Positions 53,581 through 61,982 of a stretch of 64,000 nt of DNA are shown piece after piece. Numbering within the stretch: position 1 is the first letter of the stretch; each line of letters begins with the position of its first letter. Under the pieces are notes generated by a model. That model was not told where the DNA came from. It did no database searches and worked only from the letters and a program-made list of their open reading frames with translations. Source of the stretch: Promineifilum sp. (GTDB taxonomy: Bacteria; Chloroflexota; Anaerolineae; Promineifilales; Promineifilaceae). The stretch is taken from assembly GCA_018058545.1 (NCBI GenBank), contig JAGOZU010000007.1, positions 1 through 64,000 on the forward strand, written 5' to 3'. The translations under genes were made by a program, and so were the position numbers.

Positions 53581-54585
53581 CGAAGTGGCCGTTTCCTCAA
53601 TGAACGGTTGCAGGTAGACGGCCAACAAGCTCACCAAGCCGAGCGTGAAGTTATAGCCGGCGTGGACGATGATGGCCACGGTGGTGTTGTGGCGCTTGCG
53701 GATGATACCCAGGACGACGCTGAGCAGGAAGATGGCCAGTGTTGCCGGGGTAAGTCCATATTGGACATGGGAGACGGCAAAGATGATCGAGGTGGGGACG
53801 ATGCCGAAGATGGGTTGCAGCGCGCCGCGAAAAAGCAGCTCCTCGCCTAGTCCGGCGGCCGCGGCCAACAAAAACCACTCCCAAATCGTGTCGAAGCTGC
53901 CCAGCATGGTTTTGTTGATGCCGCTCAATTGTTCCACCTGGGCTGAGTCGAACAGCGTCCATGTAAAGCTGATGCAGCCTTGCAGGAAGACGAAGAAGAG
54001 CATCCAGCCCATGCCGCCCAGGAGTTGACGCGCCGTCGGCCGAACCAGCCCCAAGCGTTGCCGGAGAGACAAACCGTCTCGCCGTGACAGAAACCCCACA
54101 CCCAGAAAAGCAGCGGCGACGAACAGGAACTGCTGGGATAGCACGTCGAGCAACGTGACTTCCAGTCCGGCCTCGGCCAGAGCGTCCAGTGCGCCGGGAG
54201 CCAGCGAAAAGGCTGCGTTGCCCATGAGATAGCCGATGGCTACAAAGGCCAGGGTGTGGACAGGGGATTCGGGGTCAAACGCAGGCACCGCGCGCGCCAA
54301 TCCCTGCCGGATCGGCTTCAGACAAGTCAGCATGCCCCACAAGCCCATCAAGACTAGCGAAGCAGCCGCAGACGCGCTCTCCGGTATTAACCCGGCTAGT
54401 ACCGACGTTTCCAACGATTCGACAGGCAGGAATCTCAAGGCAAGCCCGGCGATGACGAGCAAGCTGTTGGCCAGGAATAACAGCAAATTGAACGTCAGTC
54501 GCGCGCCGTGGCCGCCGCGATCGGCGATCAGGTTGGCAATGTAGATGACGGCCAGCACTGGCAGGCCAACGAGGAAAATCGGCAT
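53557..54585 (-). CDS. CPBP-family intramembrane glutamic protease
   Basis: A 342-residue membrane protein with about eight to nine helices. The CPBP (Abi, Rce1-like) motifs are present: GLGEELLFRGALQPIFG (about 241-257) with the catalytic Glu pair and Arg, FAVSHVQYG (about 268-276) with the essential His, and a last motif AIIVHAGYNFTLGLV. Substrate unknown. A perfect 12-bp hairpin sits directly upstream of the start. Confidence 0.88.
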   Translation of the reverse strand: MPIFLVGLPVLAVIYIANLIADRGGHGARLTFNLLLFLANSLLVIAGLALRFLPVESLETSVLAGLIPESASAAASLVLMGLWGMLTCLKPIRQGLARAVPAFDPESPVHTLAFVAIGYLMGNAAFSLAPGALDALAEAGLEVTLLDVLSQQFLFVAAAFLGVGFLSRRDGLSLRQRLGLVRPTARQLLGGMGWMLFFVFLQGCISFTWTLFDSAQVEQLSGINKTMLGSFDTIWEWFLLAAAAGLGEELLFRGALQPIFGIVPTSIIFAVSHVQYGLTPATLAIFLLSVVLGIIRKRHNTTVAIIVHAGYNFTLGLVSLLAVYLQPFIEETATSLLISLRF

Positions 54586-54593
54586 TGGGGTAG

Positions 54594-54627
54594 CGCCGGA
54601 CCGCCTGACAGGAGAGGCGGTCCGGCG
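54594..54627 (-). other. Perfect 12-bp hairpin ahead of the CPBP gene
   Basis: CGCCGGACCGCC (54594-54605) and GGCGGTCCGGCG (54616-54627) form a very stable stem with a 10-base loop. It ends 8 bases before the CPBP start codon and lies 8 bases beyond the lipoprotein gene stop. No T-run follows on the minus strand, so it could limit translation or mark the 3' end of the upstream mRNA. Confidence 0.7.
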
Positions 54628-54635
54628 AGTTCAGA

Positions 54636-55274
54636 CTAGGGTTCTATCAGAACTGTGTCGTAGAAAATACCCACGTTGGGCAAATTCATGAAGCCCTCGC
54701 CCCGGTACGGGAAGTAGTGTTCGGCCAGGTCGTTGAGGCTCTGTCCGCTTGGGATCTCGCCAATGCCAATACCGATGCGATTGCCCGCCACCAGCCCGGA
54801 GACGGGAATGGAGAAACGGCCGCTGCTGTCGCTACGCCCGGCTCCTAACAGGCTGCCGTTGTAGGTGACGTCCATGATGGCCAGGGAGGTATCGGGTGGG
54901 GCCTGCCCGGTGATGATCGCCGTCGCGGCCGTTATGGGCGTGTCAAAGCGGAAGCGCGGCTCCTGGAAAGTCTCTGCGGCAGGGGGGTAGTCCCCCGGCG
55001 GATTGGCGGGCGGCGGTGCTGCCTCGCCCGCGCCCGGATATGGTTCTACACCTTCGACAACGGCCGCCGGAGGAGGATAGGCCTCGCCGACGGATGCGGG
55101 CGGCGCGGTCGGAACGGCCGCGGTGTCGGTCGTCGCCACGACTGCCGGAGCACTCTCCAGAGAGGGCGTGGTCCCGCCTGTAGATGGCCCACATGCGGCC
55201 AGTAACAAGAGGGCTGAAACGGTGAACAGGAACAGGATGGATTTTTGAAGGGTTCTCGATCGCATAGGCCACAT
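54636..55274 (-). CDS. Proline-rich lipoprotein with C-terminal Ig-like domain
   Basis: A 212-residue lipoprotein. The signal ends in a lipobox LLLLAAC with Cys28. Residues about 30-105 are a low-complexity Pro/Ala/Thr region rich in tyrosine-proline pairs (YPPP, YPGAG). Residues about 110-212 form a beta-rich domain resembling bacterial Ig-like folds (ITGQAPPDTSLAIMDVTYNG, SDSSGRFSIPVSGL). An ATG three codons further in (55265) is an equally good start. Likely anchored on the outer face of the membrane; function unknown. Confidence 0.8.
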   Translation of the reverse strand: MWPMRSRTLQKSILFLFTVSALLLLAACGPSTGGTTPSLESAPAVVATTDTAAVPTAPPASVGEAYPPPAAVVEGVEPYPGAGEAAPPPANPPGDYPPAAETFQEPRFRFDTPITAATAIITGQAPPDTSLAIMDVTYNGSLLGAGRSDSSGRFSIPVSGLVAGNRIGIGIGEIPSGQSLNDLAEHYFPYRGEGFMNLPNVGIFYDTVLIEP

Positions 55275-55291
55275 TCTACACGCAACGTCAA

Positions 55292-55327
55292 AAAAATAGA
55301 AGCCACCCTAAGGTGGCTTCTATTTTT
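55292..55327 (-). terminator. Rho-independent terminator of the repeat-module protein gene
   Basis: A 16-bp perfect stem (positions 55292-55307 with 55312-55327, loop CTAA) flanked by an A tract and a T tract. It ends the transcript of the gene that stops at 55351. The symmetric tracts would allow it to work on both strands. Confidence 0.92.
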
Positions 55328-55350
55328 GTTACTCGTAGTGAACTATGGGC

Positions 55351-56745
55351 TTACTGGTTGAAACCCTCGTAGTTCTTGGTGTCCTGACCACTCGCGCCCG
55401 CGCCGAAGCTTGATTCGTTAGCGATAGCTACGATAGGCTGGCCAGCCGAAAGGGATACGCCACCGAAGGTGTTGCCCAGTGAAGCGATACCGAAGAAGGT
55501 ATAGCTGGCGCCGGGCTGGATGGTCGCGGAGGTGACATTCACCGCGGCGCCACCGGTCGGGGAGTAGGTGGCCTGGACAGTCGTCGGGGCAGCGCCGACG
55601 TTCTGGACCTGGATACCGGTCGTATTGCCACCGAAGGTCTCCTTGTAGAGCGGCAGAACTACGTTCGTGGTAGCGCCACTGGCAGCGAAGCAGGAGTAGG
55701 TGGTAACACGGGTCGGGTTGACGGCCGGGTTGAACGCGCGGTCATTGACGACTACAGCGATGTTGCCGCCGCCATCACCGGTCACAGTGGCCGAACCCAG
55801 GGCACCGGCCGGCAGACCATAGGTCCCATCGGCACTGAAGAAGGTGAAGGACTCACCAACCGCCAGGGACGGGCTGGTCGCGCTATCGGTCTGCAGCGCG
55901 CCGCCGCCGACGGAGTAGGAATATTCAACGGTAACCGTTTGCGGAGCAGCGCCGACGTTCTGGGCCTGGATACCGGTGGTCTGCTTGTTGGCGGTGTGGC
56001 CGTTGCGGACCAGCGGGCAGTAAGCCTCTGTGTCATAGTCGTTGGGCGTGAAAGCCTTGGAGGCTTGCAGGTTCTGGGCGACGGCCGCGGAAGCTTCGTG
56101 CTCCAGCGAGGTGCCGGCCAGCGGCTGCGTGCCGGTGACGGTCAAGCTGCCGACGGAGTTGGCGGCGATGGCCGGGCTGGCGTCGGCCGGGCTAATCACG
56201 ACCATGGCGTTGCCGGGGACGGCATTGAAGACCTTGGTGTGGGTGGCCGCGCCGATACGGAAGGTGGCGGTGATGTTGTTGGGGTTGCCGCTGGCGTTCT
56301 GCACATAGAAGGTGGTCGTACGACCGCCGAAGGCGTTCTTGACCAGCGGGAAGGCGATCGTCGTCGCCACATCGGCGCCGTCGGTGCCGCGATACTGGCC
56401 GGCGGCCGCGCCGACGCCACGGTTATTGACGTTGACGATGGCCGCGATGGGCTGATCGGCGCTAACGACGGCCGAGCCGACGAAACCGGCCGGAACGGTG
56501 GTGCAGTGAACATCGGTCAGGAAGTTGACCGAAGCGCCGGGGGCGGCCGATTGATTACCGCAAGGGTAAGCCACGCCACTGCCGTCATACGCCTGGAAAA
56601 CGATCGAGGCGTTGGCCGAGCCGACGTTCTGAATCTGCTGGCCGGACTTCCAGCCCGAGCCGGGCAGTTGCTGCGCCGCCACCAGGCTGGCGCTGATCAG
56701 AACAACGATCAAAACAGCAAATACTGACAGGGTTTTCTTGGTCAT
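55351..56745 (-). CDS. Secreted protein of four repeated beta modules
   Basis: A 464-residue exported protein with a Sec signal peptide (about 1-24, cut after VAAQ or nearby). The rest is four divergent copies of a module of about 100-110 residues. Each contains a VQNVGAAPxTVxxTYS-type strand, a PGxSxTFF stretch and a GQPIxAIxN-type end, the last two modules being closest. The composition is rich in Ala, Gly, Thr and Val and poor in Lys, as in surface-layer or fibre proteins. No anchor is visible. It has its own near-consensus promoter, a GAGGAG ribosome site and a strong terminator, which suggests a monocistronic, abundant product. Confidence 0.8.
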   Translation of the reverse strand: MTKKTLSVFAVLIVVLISASLVAAQQLPGSGWKSGQQIQNVGSANASIVFQAYDGSGVAYPCGNQSAAPGASVNFLTDVHCTTVPAGFVGSAVVSADQPIAAIVNVNNRGVGAAAGQYRGTDGADVATTIAFPLVKNAFGGRTTTFYVQNASGNPNNITATFRIGAATHTKVFNAVPGNAMVVISPADASPAIAANSVGSLTVTGTQPLAGTSLEHEASAAVAQNLQASKAFTPNDYDTEAYCPLVRNGHTANKQTTGIQAQNVGAAPQTVTVEYSYSVGGGALQTDSATSPSLAVGESFTFFSADGTYGLPAGALGSATVTGDGGGNIAVVVNDRAFNPAVNPTRVTTYSCFAASGATTNVVLPLYKETFGGNTTGIQVQNVGAAPTTVQATYSPTGGAAVNVTSATIQPGASYTFFGIASLGNTFGGVSLSAGQPIVAIANESSFGAGASGQDTKNYEGFNQ

Positions 56746-56792
56746 GTGTATCTCCTCAATATAGATCGACTACGAGTTATGCTACGATTGGT

Positions 56793-56821
56793 AGTATAGG
56801 CTTCCCCGGAGGGCAATTCAA
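56793..56821 (-). promoter_or_regulatory. Promoter of the repeat-module protein gene
   Basis: On the minus strand TTGAAT (56821-56816), 17 bp, TATACT (56798-56793). An inverted repeat AATCACCC/GGGTGATT (56820-56827 and 56854-56861) overlaps the -35 edge and could be an activator or repressor site. Confidence 0.75.
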
Positions 56822-56890
56822 TCACCCTTTTGGAGTATTTAGAGGGTATTGACGGGTGATTTTTGGCCGATCGCGCGAAATATCCCCTGT

Positions 56891-57814
56891 TTAGTCCGGC
56901 CGCTTGCGAAACAGGGCTTCAATGTTGGAGATGATCAGATCGTCAAAGGTCTGTGTCTTGCTCTTGAAGCAAGTGGGGTGACGGGCGATTAAATCAACGT
57001 CGTCGGCGTTGTAGATCTCATGGTAGACAACGCGCTCCATGCGATTTTCATAGCGCTGCCACAGATCACGGTAGCGGGACAGAGGCCATTCATTCATCCA
57101 GAAGTAGCCCATCAGCTTGATGTTGTTGGCGGCGGCGTACTCCGTGAGAGTCTCTTTGGTGAACAGGCATTCGACGTAAGGCACGGAGATCGTCTGGAAC
57201 TGGTGGGCCCCCTTGGGCGATAGCCATACCGGCCCGAAATCGAGATAAAGGTATCCACCCGGTCGCAACACGCGCAATGCCTCGCGCAGCACCTGCTCGG
57301 GATCGGGAAAGTGTTCAAAGGAGTTGAAAGAGAATACGAAATCGAAAGATTCGTCGACGAAGCCTAACGATCCGGCGTCCATCGCTGCGAAACCCGCTCC
57401 ACTGTCGATGGCCCGGCGATCCAGCCCCTCAACACGGATATCGATGCCTGTGGCCGACTTGCCCATCTCTCGCAGTACGCAACAGGTCATCCCGTCCCAC
57501 ATGCCCAGGTCGAGGAAACGATAGGGTTGATTGGGTTGATGGCGGATGAGGTCGAGCATGGTTTGCGCACGCTCGCGGCCGCGCGCCTCCAGGCTATCCA
57601 AATCATATTTATAGACGGGCGGCTCGACCGGATAGGCGTGTTGCAGTTCATCAAGTTCGGTCATGCCCAACCAGGCGGGTGAGTCCCCGGCCTCCTCAAA
57701 GATGCGCCGCGCCGAACCGGCTTTTAGTCGGCAATAGGCGGCCCAGGTATTGACCAATGGGCCTTTGGGGATGATTCGTTTGGCCCATTGGCGTAGTTGT
57801 CGTTGCTTTGTCAT
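56891..57814 (-). CDS. Class I SAM-dependent methyltransferase
   Basis: A 307-residue methyltransferase. RFLDLGMWDGMTCCVLREMG (about residues 93-112) is motif I, followed by ATGIDIRVEGLDRRA, FDFVFSFNSFEHFPDPEQVL and VLRPGGYLYLDFGPVWLSPK. The N-terminal 90 residues are basic and helical. It leads away from the flippase gene by 55 bp on the same strand, in the second glycan block, so it probably methylates a glycan or lipid-linked precursor. No ribosome site is visible. Confidence 0.85.
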   Translation of the reverse strand: MTKQRQLRQWAKRIIPKGPLVNTWAAYCRLKAGSARRIFEEAGDSPAWLGMTELDELQHAYPVEPPVYKYDLDSLEARGRERAQTMLDLIRHQPNQPYRFLDLGMWDGMTCCVLREMGKSATGIDIRVEGLDRRAIDSGAGFAAMDAGSLGFVDESFDFVFSFNSFEHFPDPEQVLREALRVLRPGGYLYLDFGPVWLSPKGAHQFQTISVPYVECLFTKETLTEYAAANNIKLMGYFWMNEWPLSRYRDLWQRYENRMERVVYHEIYNADDVDLIARHPTCFKSKTQTFDDLIISNIEALFRKRPD

Positions 57815-57869
57815 AAGGTGATTTGATTACAATTTATGATATTGTCTCGATCCTTGCGGTCGGCCGGCT

Positions 57870-59333
57870 TCAGGCTGATCGTCGCCAAGCTTGCCGCCAG
57901 TATACCAGGTCCTCCGCGGGTACGACCCGAAGCAGGAGGGCCGCCGTCATATAGCTCGCCGCGCCGGCGATTAGCGGCACGATCATGGGAAAATCGCGCA
58001 ACGCCCATATCACCAAAGCCATCAGCGCCGTGGCCAGCATCGGCCGCGGCAGCAAGGGCAGGAAACTGCCGCGTAGGATATTGGCCCGCACGTAGAGATG
58101 GATGCTGAGGAAGAAGATGGCCGAGGCCAGAACCCGCGCCATCGCCGATCCGATGATGCCCAACAGCGGGATGAGGATGAGATTGGCGACGATGTTGACC
58201 GTCATGCTGATACCGGTCAGCCAGGCCGCGGCTCCCTGCCGATTGTCGACCAGCAGCAGTCGGGCGTTGGGGACGTTGATCAACAAAAAGACGGCCGCCC
58301 AGACCGAGATCTGCAAGACCGGGACGGCCGGGCCGAATTCCTCGCCAAAGATAAGCCGGATGATGGGTTGAGCCAACAGGCAGACGGCCGCGGCGATGGG
58401 CAGCGCCAAAGCCAGGAGATATTGGTTGGCCTTGGTATAGAGCAGCGCCAGCTTGTCGGGCGCCTCATGGGCATAGCGCGACATGACGGGATAGATGGCG
58501 GCCCGGACGGCGAACGACATCAGGGAGATGGCCAGGGTGATGGTTAATGCCGCGCTGTAGTAGCCCAGGTCCGTCTCTGTCAGCATCAGCGAGATCAGGA
58601 AGGCATCGGTCTGATAGTCGAGGACGGAGAAGAGGTGGATGGTGAAGAAGCCGGGCGTCTGGCGCAACTGGGACAGGCTGAATCCCAGTTCGGGTCGGGC
58701 ACGGCCGTGTTGTGGCGACCTGCGGAGGAGCCTGATCAATGCTGGAGGATAGATGAGAATGCCGGCTACACCGGCAAAGACCATTAGCCAGGCGATTGCC
58801 GCTACCGGATCGGTATTCGCTATGTTCGCGCCGTCTCGCAACAGCCAGAAGCCGCCGAAGAGTTTGATGGCGGCGTTGACGATGGCCACTATCGCCGGCA
58901 CCGCCAGTTGCTCATGGGCCTCGAACAACGCGCCGCAAATGGTGGAAACCGCCTCCGGCAGCGCCGCCAGAGCCAGGATGAGCACAACCTGTGTTGTTTG
59001 CGGGCTATAGGGCTGGAAGAACCACAGACCGAGCACCAGCAGAAAATAGCTCACCAGCGCGAAAACGAGGCGCAGGGCCATATAGTTGATGAGATAGCGA
59101 GCGCTTTCGCCGCGCCGTGGGGCGACTTCGCGCACGAGCAATTCGTGCAGCCCCAGCGCCGACAGACCGAAGATGATGGTGAAGTAGGTCGTGCCCAGGC
59201 TGAAGACGCCGGAATCGGTCGGACCAAGGGCGCGGCCGATCAGGATGAACAGTAGGGTGGTGCCGGCCCGGGTGACGACGTTGGCGACGAAGGCCAGCGC
59301 CGTGTTACTGAGCAGCCGTTGGATGGTGTTCAT
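57870..59333 (-). CDS. Wzx-like polysaccharide flippase (MOP superfamily)
   Basis: A 487-residue membrane protein with 12-14 helices, of the polysaccharide biosynthesis/Wzx group. TLLFILIGRALGPTDSGVFS (about 26-45) and GLHELLVREVAPRRGESARY (about 61-80) are typical opening segments. It flips lipid-linked oligosaccharides across the membrane, which would supply the Wzy-like enzymes of the main locus. It overlaps the methyltransferase gene upstream by 29 bp. Confidence 0.92.
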   Translation of the reverse strand: MNTIQRLLSNTALAFVANVVTRAGTTLLFILIGRALGPTDSGVFSLGTTYFTIIFGLSALGLHELLVREVAPRRGESARYLINYMALRLVFALVSYFLLVLGLWFFQPYSPQTTQVVLILALAALPEAVSTICGALFEAHEQLAVPAIVAIVNAAIKLFGGFWLLRDGANIANTDPVAAIAWLMVFAGVAGILIYPPALIRLLRRSPQHGRARPELGFSLSQLRQTPGFFTIHLFSVLDYQTDAFLISLMLTETDLGYYSAALTITLAISLMSFAVRAAIYPVMSRYAHEAPDKLALLYTKANQYLLALALPIAAAVCLLAQPIIRLIFGEEFGPAVPVLQISVWAAVFLLINVPNARLLLVDNRQGAAAWLTGISMTVNIVANLILIPLLGIIGSAMARVLASAIFFLSIHLYVRANILRGSFLPLLPRPMLATALMALVIWALRDFPMIVPLIAGAASYMTAALLLRVVPAEDLVYWRQAWRRSA

Positions 59334-60072
59334 CAGGCGGCATTTTCTCGGCGACCACCGACCAGCCCAGCGTGTGATCCTTCACCGGATCGAGCCGATC
59401 CAGATAGTAGAACAGGATTGGCAGGAGGAGGAAGAAGACGAACTGCACCGGCAGCACGAACGGCAGCATCAGCAGATAGCGCAGGTCGCTCTCCGGTCGG
59501 GGAAAGAGCCGGTCGTGCATCAGTTGCAGATTGAAAGAAAGGAACCAGAAGTAGCCGCCCCAGGGTTGCATGTCGATGACGCGCATGCCGTTTTGTTCCA
59601 GCAGATAGCGGAAGCCGAAAGAGGTATAGCGAAAGAAGTCATGGGGTTTCTGATGCTGGTGCCACATCATCGGTGCGGAGAGATAGAGACGGCCGCCGTC
59701 GCGCAACACGCGGGCGATCTCGCCGATGACTTGTTTGGGTTCGTTGACATGCTCCAGGGTTTGGATGCAAACGGCCGCGTCGAAGCTGCCATCGGGGAAG
59801 GGCAATTGCTTCAGGTCGGCCTGGGCGTCGATGCCGGTGTAATCCCATTGGGCGTCGCCGACAGCCAGATCGACGCCGACATAGTTGGTGTGGCCGAAAT
59901 GATGGCGAAATTGGCCCTCACCGCTGCCGGCGTCAAGCAGACGGGCGCCGCCGGGCGTCTCGCGTTCGGCCCGCTCCAGCAGGCGATAAGTCCAGTAGCG
60001 ATTGATCTCGATCTTGTCGCTGATCCATTTGGGCAGCAGTTCAAGCTGTCTCGCGCGTCCGAGTCGTAACAT
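59305..60072 (-). CDS. SAM methyltransferase with C-terminal hydrophobic hairpin
   Basis: A 255-residue methyltransferase. GARLLDAGSGEGQFRHHFGH (about 42-61) is motif I, followed by FDAAVCIQTLEHVNEPKQVI and LRDGGRLYLSAPMMWHQHQK. The C-terminus has a hydrophobic hairpin (about 205-228, FVLPVQFVFFLLLPILFYYL), so the enzyme should sit on the membrane near lipid-linked glycan. It overlaps the flippase gene by 29 bp. Confidence 0.88.
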   Translation of the reverse strand: MLRLGRARQLELLPKWISDKIEINRYWTYRLLERAERETPGGARLLDAGSGEGQFRHHFGHTNYVGVDLAVGDAQWDYTGIDAQADLKQLPFPDGSFDAAVCIQTLEHVNEPKQVIGEIARVLRDGGRLYLSAPMMWHQHQKPHDFFRYTSFGFRYLLEQNGMRVIDMQPWGGYFWFLSFNLQLMHDRLFPRPESDLRYLLMLPFVLPVQFVFFLLLPILFYYLDRLDPVKDHTLGWSVVAEKMPPDEHHPTAAQ

Positions 60073-60208
60073 AGTGTGGTGATCCTATCGGTTCGTCGCT
60101 TCTTTGCCAACCGTACCGTGGCCATCCCCGGCCGAGGGTGAGAATCGTGATTCGGGATGGCCGGTTAACAGAACCTCATCTCATATGGAATACAAAGGCT
60201 TCGCTCCG

Positions 60209-61123
60209 TTATGGCGGGGTTGTGGCTCGGCCGGTGCGCCAGCCGATGAGCAGGCCATGCCAATAGGCGCGCAGGGCATCGCGCTTGCCTGCCGCCAGCA
60301 GCCGCGCGGTCATCTTGATCGCGCTCGCCAGCCGGAAGGGGATGATGAGCAGCATGCGCGGGCCGCGGCCATGCTTGCGAAAGTAGCGGCCGCTGCTTTG
60401 GGCCATCCAGTAGCGCTCCATCGGGCTGTCGCGGCCGCCGCTGCTGGCGCTGACGTCGTGGAGGACGCGGGCGGAGGGGCAAAGCCGGATGCGCCAGCCG
60501 GCCGCCTTGGCCCGGCGGCAATAATCCATATCTTCATAATAAAGGAAGAACTCCTCGTCCAGCAGTCCTGCCTGTTCGATCACTTCCCGCCGGATGAGCA
60601 TGGCGCAAAAGGGAGCGAAGTCGATATCGCGCGGGCTGTCCCACTGCCCCGCGTCTGTCTGTCCCGCGCCGCCATCTTTCAGATCGAGAAAGATGTTGAA
60701 ATTCGCGCCGACTGTCCAGATGCGTCGCGGTTCGGCGGCGTAATAAATTTTGGCCGTCACCAACCCCACATCGGCCGACTGCTCGATCTCCGCCACCTGT
60801 TGGGTCAATGCATCCGGTTCCAGCAGTGTGTCGTTGTTCAGCAACAGAAAATAACAGCTGTCGCTTTCCATACCATGTCGCAATCCGGCATTATAACCGC
60901 CGGCAAATCCCAAATTGGCGGGCAGTCGCAGCGTGGCGACGTCGGGGAAGCGAGCGGTGATCGCCTTCGCCAACGGCGGATCGCTGCCGTTATCGACCAG
61001 CAGGATGCGGAAATCGGGGTAATCGAGGGCGGTGACCGTCTCCAGACAATCCAGCGTCTTTTCCAGCTGATTCCAGGCGACGATGATGACGGTGACGGGA
61101 GACATATCAGGGTTGTGTGGCAA
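60209..61123 (-). CDS. GT2 glycosyltransferase, rhamnosyltransferase-like
   Basis: A 304-residue inverting glycosyltransferase. TVIIVAWNQLEKTLDCLETV (residues 7-26), ILLVDNGSDPP, LLNNDTLLEPDAL and DMDYCRRAKAAGWRI give the WbbL/rhamnosyltransferase pattern. It overlaps the next GT2 gene by 17 bp. A 136-bp gap to the methyltransferase gene downstream has no gene. Confidence 0.9.
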   Translation of the reverse strand: MPHNPDMSPVTVIIVAWNQLEKTLDCLETVTALDYPDFRILLVDNGSDPPLAKAITARFPDVATLRLPANLGFAGGYNAGLRHGMESDSCYFLLLNNDTLLEPDALTQQVAEIEQSADVGLVTAKIYYAAEPRRIWTVGANFNIFLDLKDGGAGQTDAGQWDSPRDIDFAPFCAMLIRREVIEQAGLLDEEFFLYYEDMDYCRRAKAAGWRIRLCPSARVLHDVSASSGGRDSPMERYWMAQSSGRYFRKHGRGPRMLLIIPFRLASAIKMTARLLAAGKRDALRAYWHGLLIGWRTGRATTPP

Positions 61124-61982
61124 AGCCGCTGTCGATGGCCTTCGCCGCGCCGAGGCAGTAGATGATCTTGGTCACATAGACGACCGGCAGGCTGGCCCAA
61201 TAGCGCCAAAGCGGCCGCTTGGCATAGACTCCCGCCGTCACGCCTGCGGCGATGATCGGCGAAAACAGCCGCCACCACCAGGCGTGTCGCGCCCCGTTTG
61301 GCGTGTTGAATTCATCGGCATAACGCAGTCGCACGCGAATGGCATTGTGACCCAGGTTGCGCCAATGGCGGGCCACGTCGCGAGGCATGGTCCGGGCCGG
61401 GCTATGGGCAACGACGGCCGACGGATCGAACCACAAGCGATGGCCCGCCTGGCGGATTCGTACCGTCCAGTCGGCATCCTCGGCCGCCGCGCCGGGAAAT
61501 GATTCATCCATCCCGCCCACCGTCTCGTAGACCTCGCGCCTCAGGCTCAGATTTAGCGTCGGCAACAGAAATCGCGGCCCGGCCGGAAGTTGGGCAACGA
61601 AATCATGGAACATGGATACATTATCGCTCTGCGCCCAGTAGTTGCTGCCTTGCAAGGCCACCGCCCCGCCTGTGACCGTTTCCCCGGCGTCGTGGCTTGC
61701 CCGATGGCGGACCAACCAGTCCGGCGAGGGGATGCAATCGGAATCGAGCAACAGGAACAGGTCGCCCGAGGCGGCGGCCATGCCCAGATTGCGCGCTCGG
61801 GCGGCGCAAACCGGCGCGCCGGTGTCGATGAAGCTGACGGAGGGATGGTCTTGAAGCGTGCCTGTTTCATCGCGGCCGACAACGATGACCTCATGCGGCA
61901 GCTCCGATTGAGCGGCGACGGCCGCCAATGTACGGGCCAGCGTCGGCGCGTTCAGACTGGGGATGATGACCGATACGCGCAT
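61107..61982 (-). CDS. GT2 glycosyltransferase
   Basis: A 291-residue GT2 enzyme. SVIIPSLNAPTLARTLAAVA (residues 4-23) opens the fold, LLLDSDCIPSPDWLV is the DxD loop and AEDADWTVRIRQAGHRLWFD is the acceptor-side motif. One or two hydrophobic segments near the C-terminus suggest membrane contact. It overlaps the other GT2 gene by 17 bp and abuts the start of the rRNA methyltransferase stop codon region at 61982. Confidence 0.88.
   Translation of the reverse strand: MRVSVIIPSLNAPTLARTLAAVAAQSELPHEVIVVGRDETGTLQDHPSVSFIDTGAPVCAARARNLGMAAASGDLFLLLDSDCIPSPDWLVRHRASHDAGETVTGGAVALQGSNYWAQSDNVSMFHDFVAQLPAGPRFLLPTLNLSLRREVYETVGGMDESFPGAAAEDADWTVRIRQAGHRLWFDPSAVVAHSPARTMPRDVARHWRNLGHNAIRVRLRYADEFNTPNGARHAWWWRLFSPIIAAGVTAGVYAKRPLWRYWASLPVVYVTKIIYCLGAAKAIDSGFATQP

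Noticed and set aside
55939-56727. Plus-strand open frame (262 codons) opposite the repeat-module gene
   Set aside because: The repetitive Gly/Asp/Val composition comes from the complement of the repeated modules. The minus-strand frame has the promoter, ribosome site, signal peptide and terminator.
60120-60162. Inverted repeat GGCCATCCC/GGGATGGCC as a terminator
   Set aside because: The loop is 25 bases and no T-run follows on either strand; chance or a weak structure is as likely.
60104-61165. Plus-strand open frame (353 codons) opposite the GT2 gene
   Set aside because: Antisense to an intact glycosyltransferase with all motifs; no features of its own.
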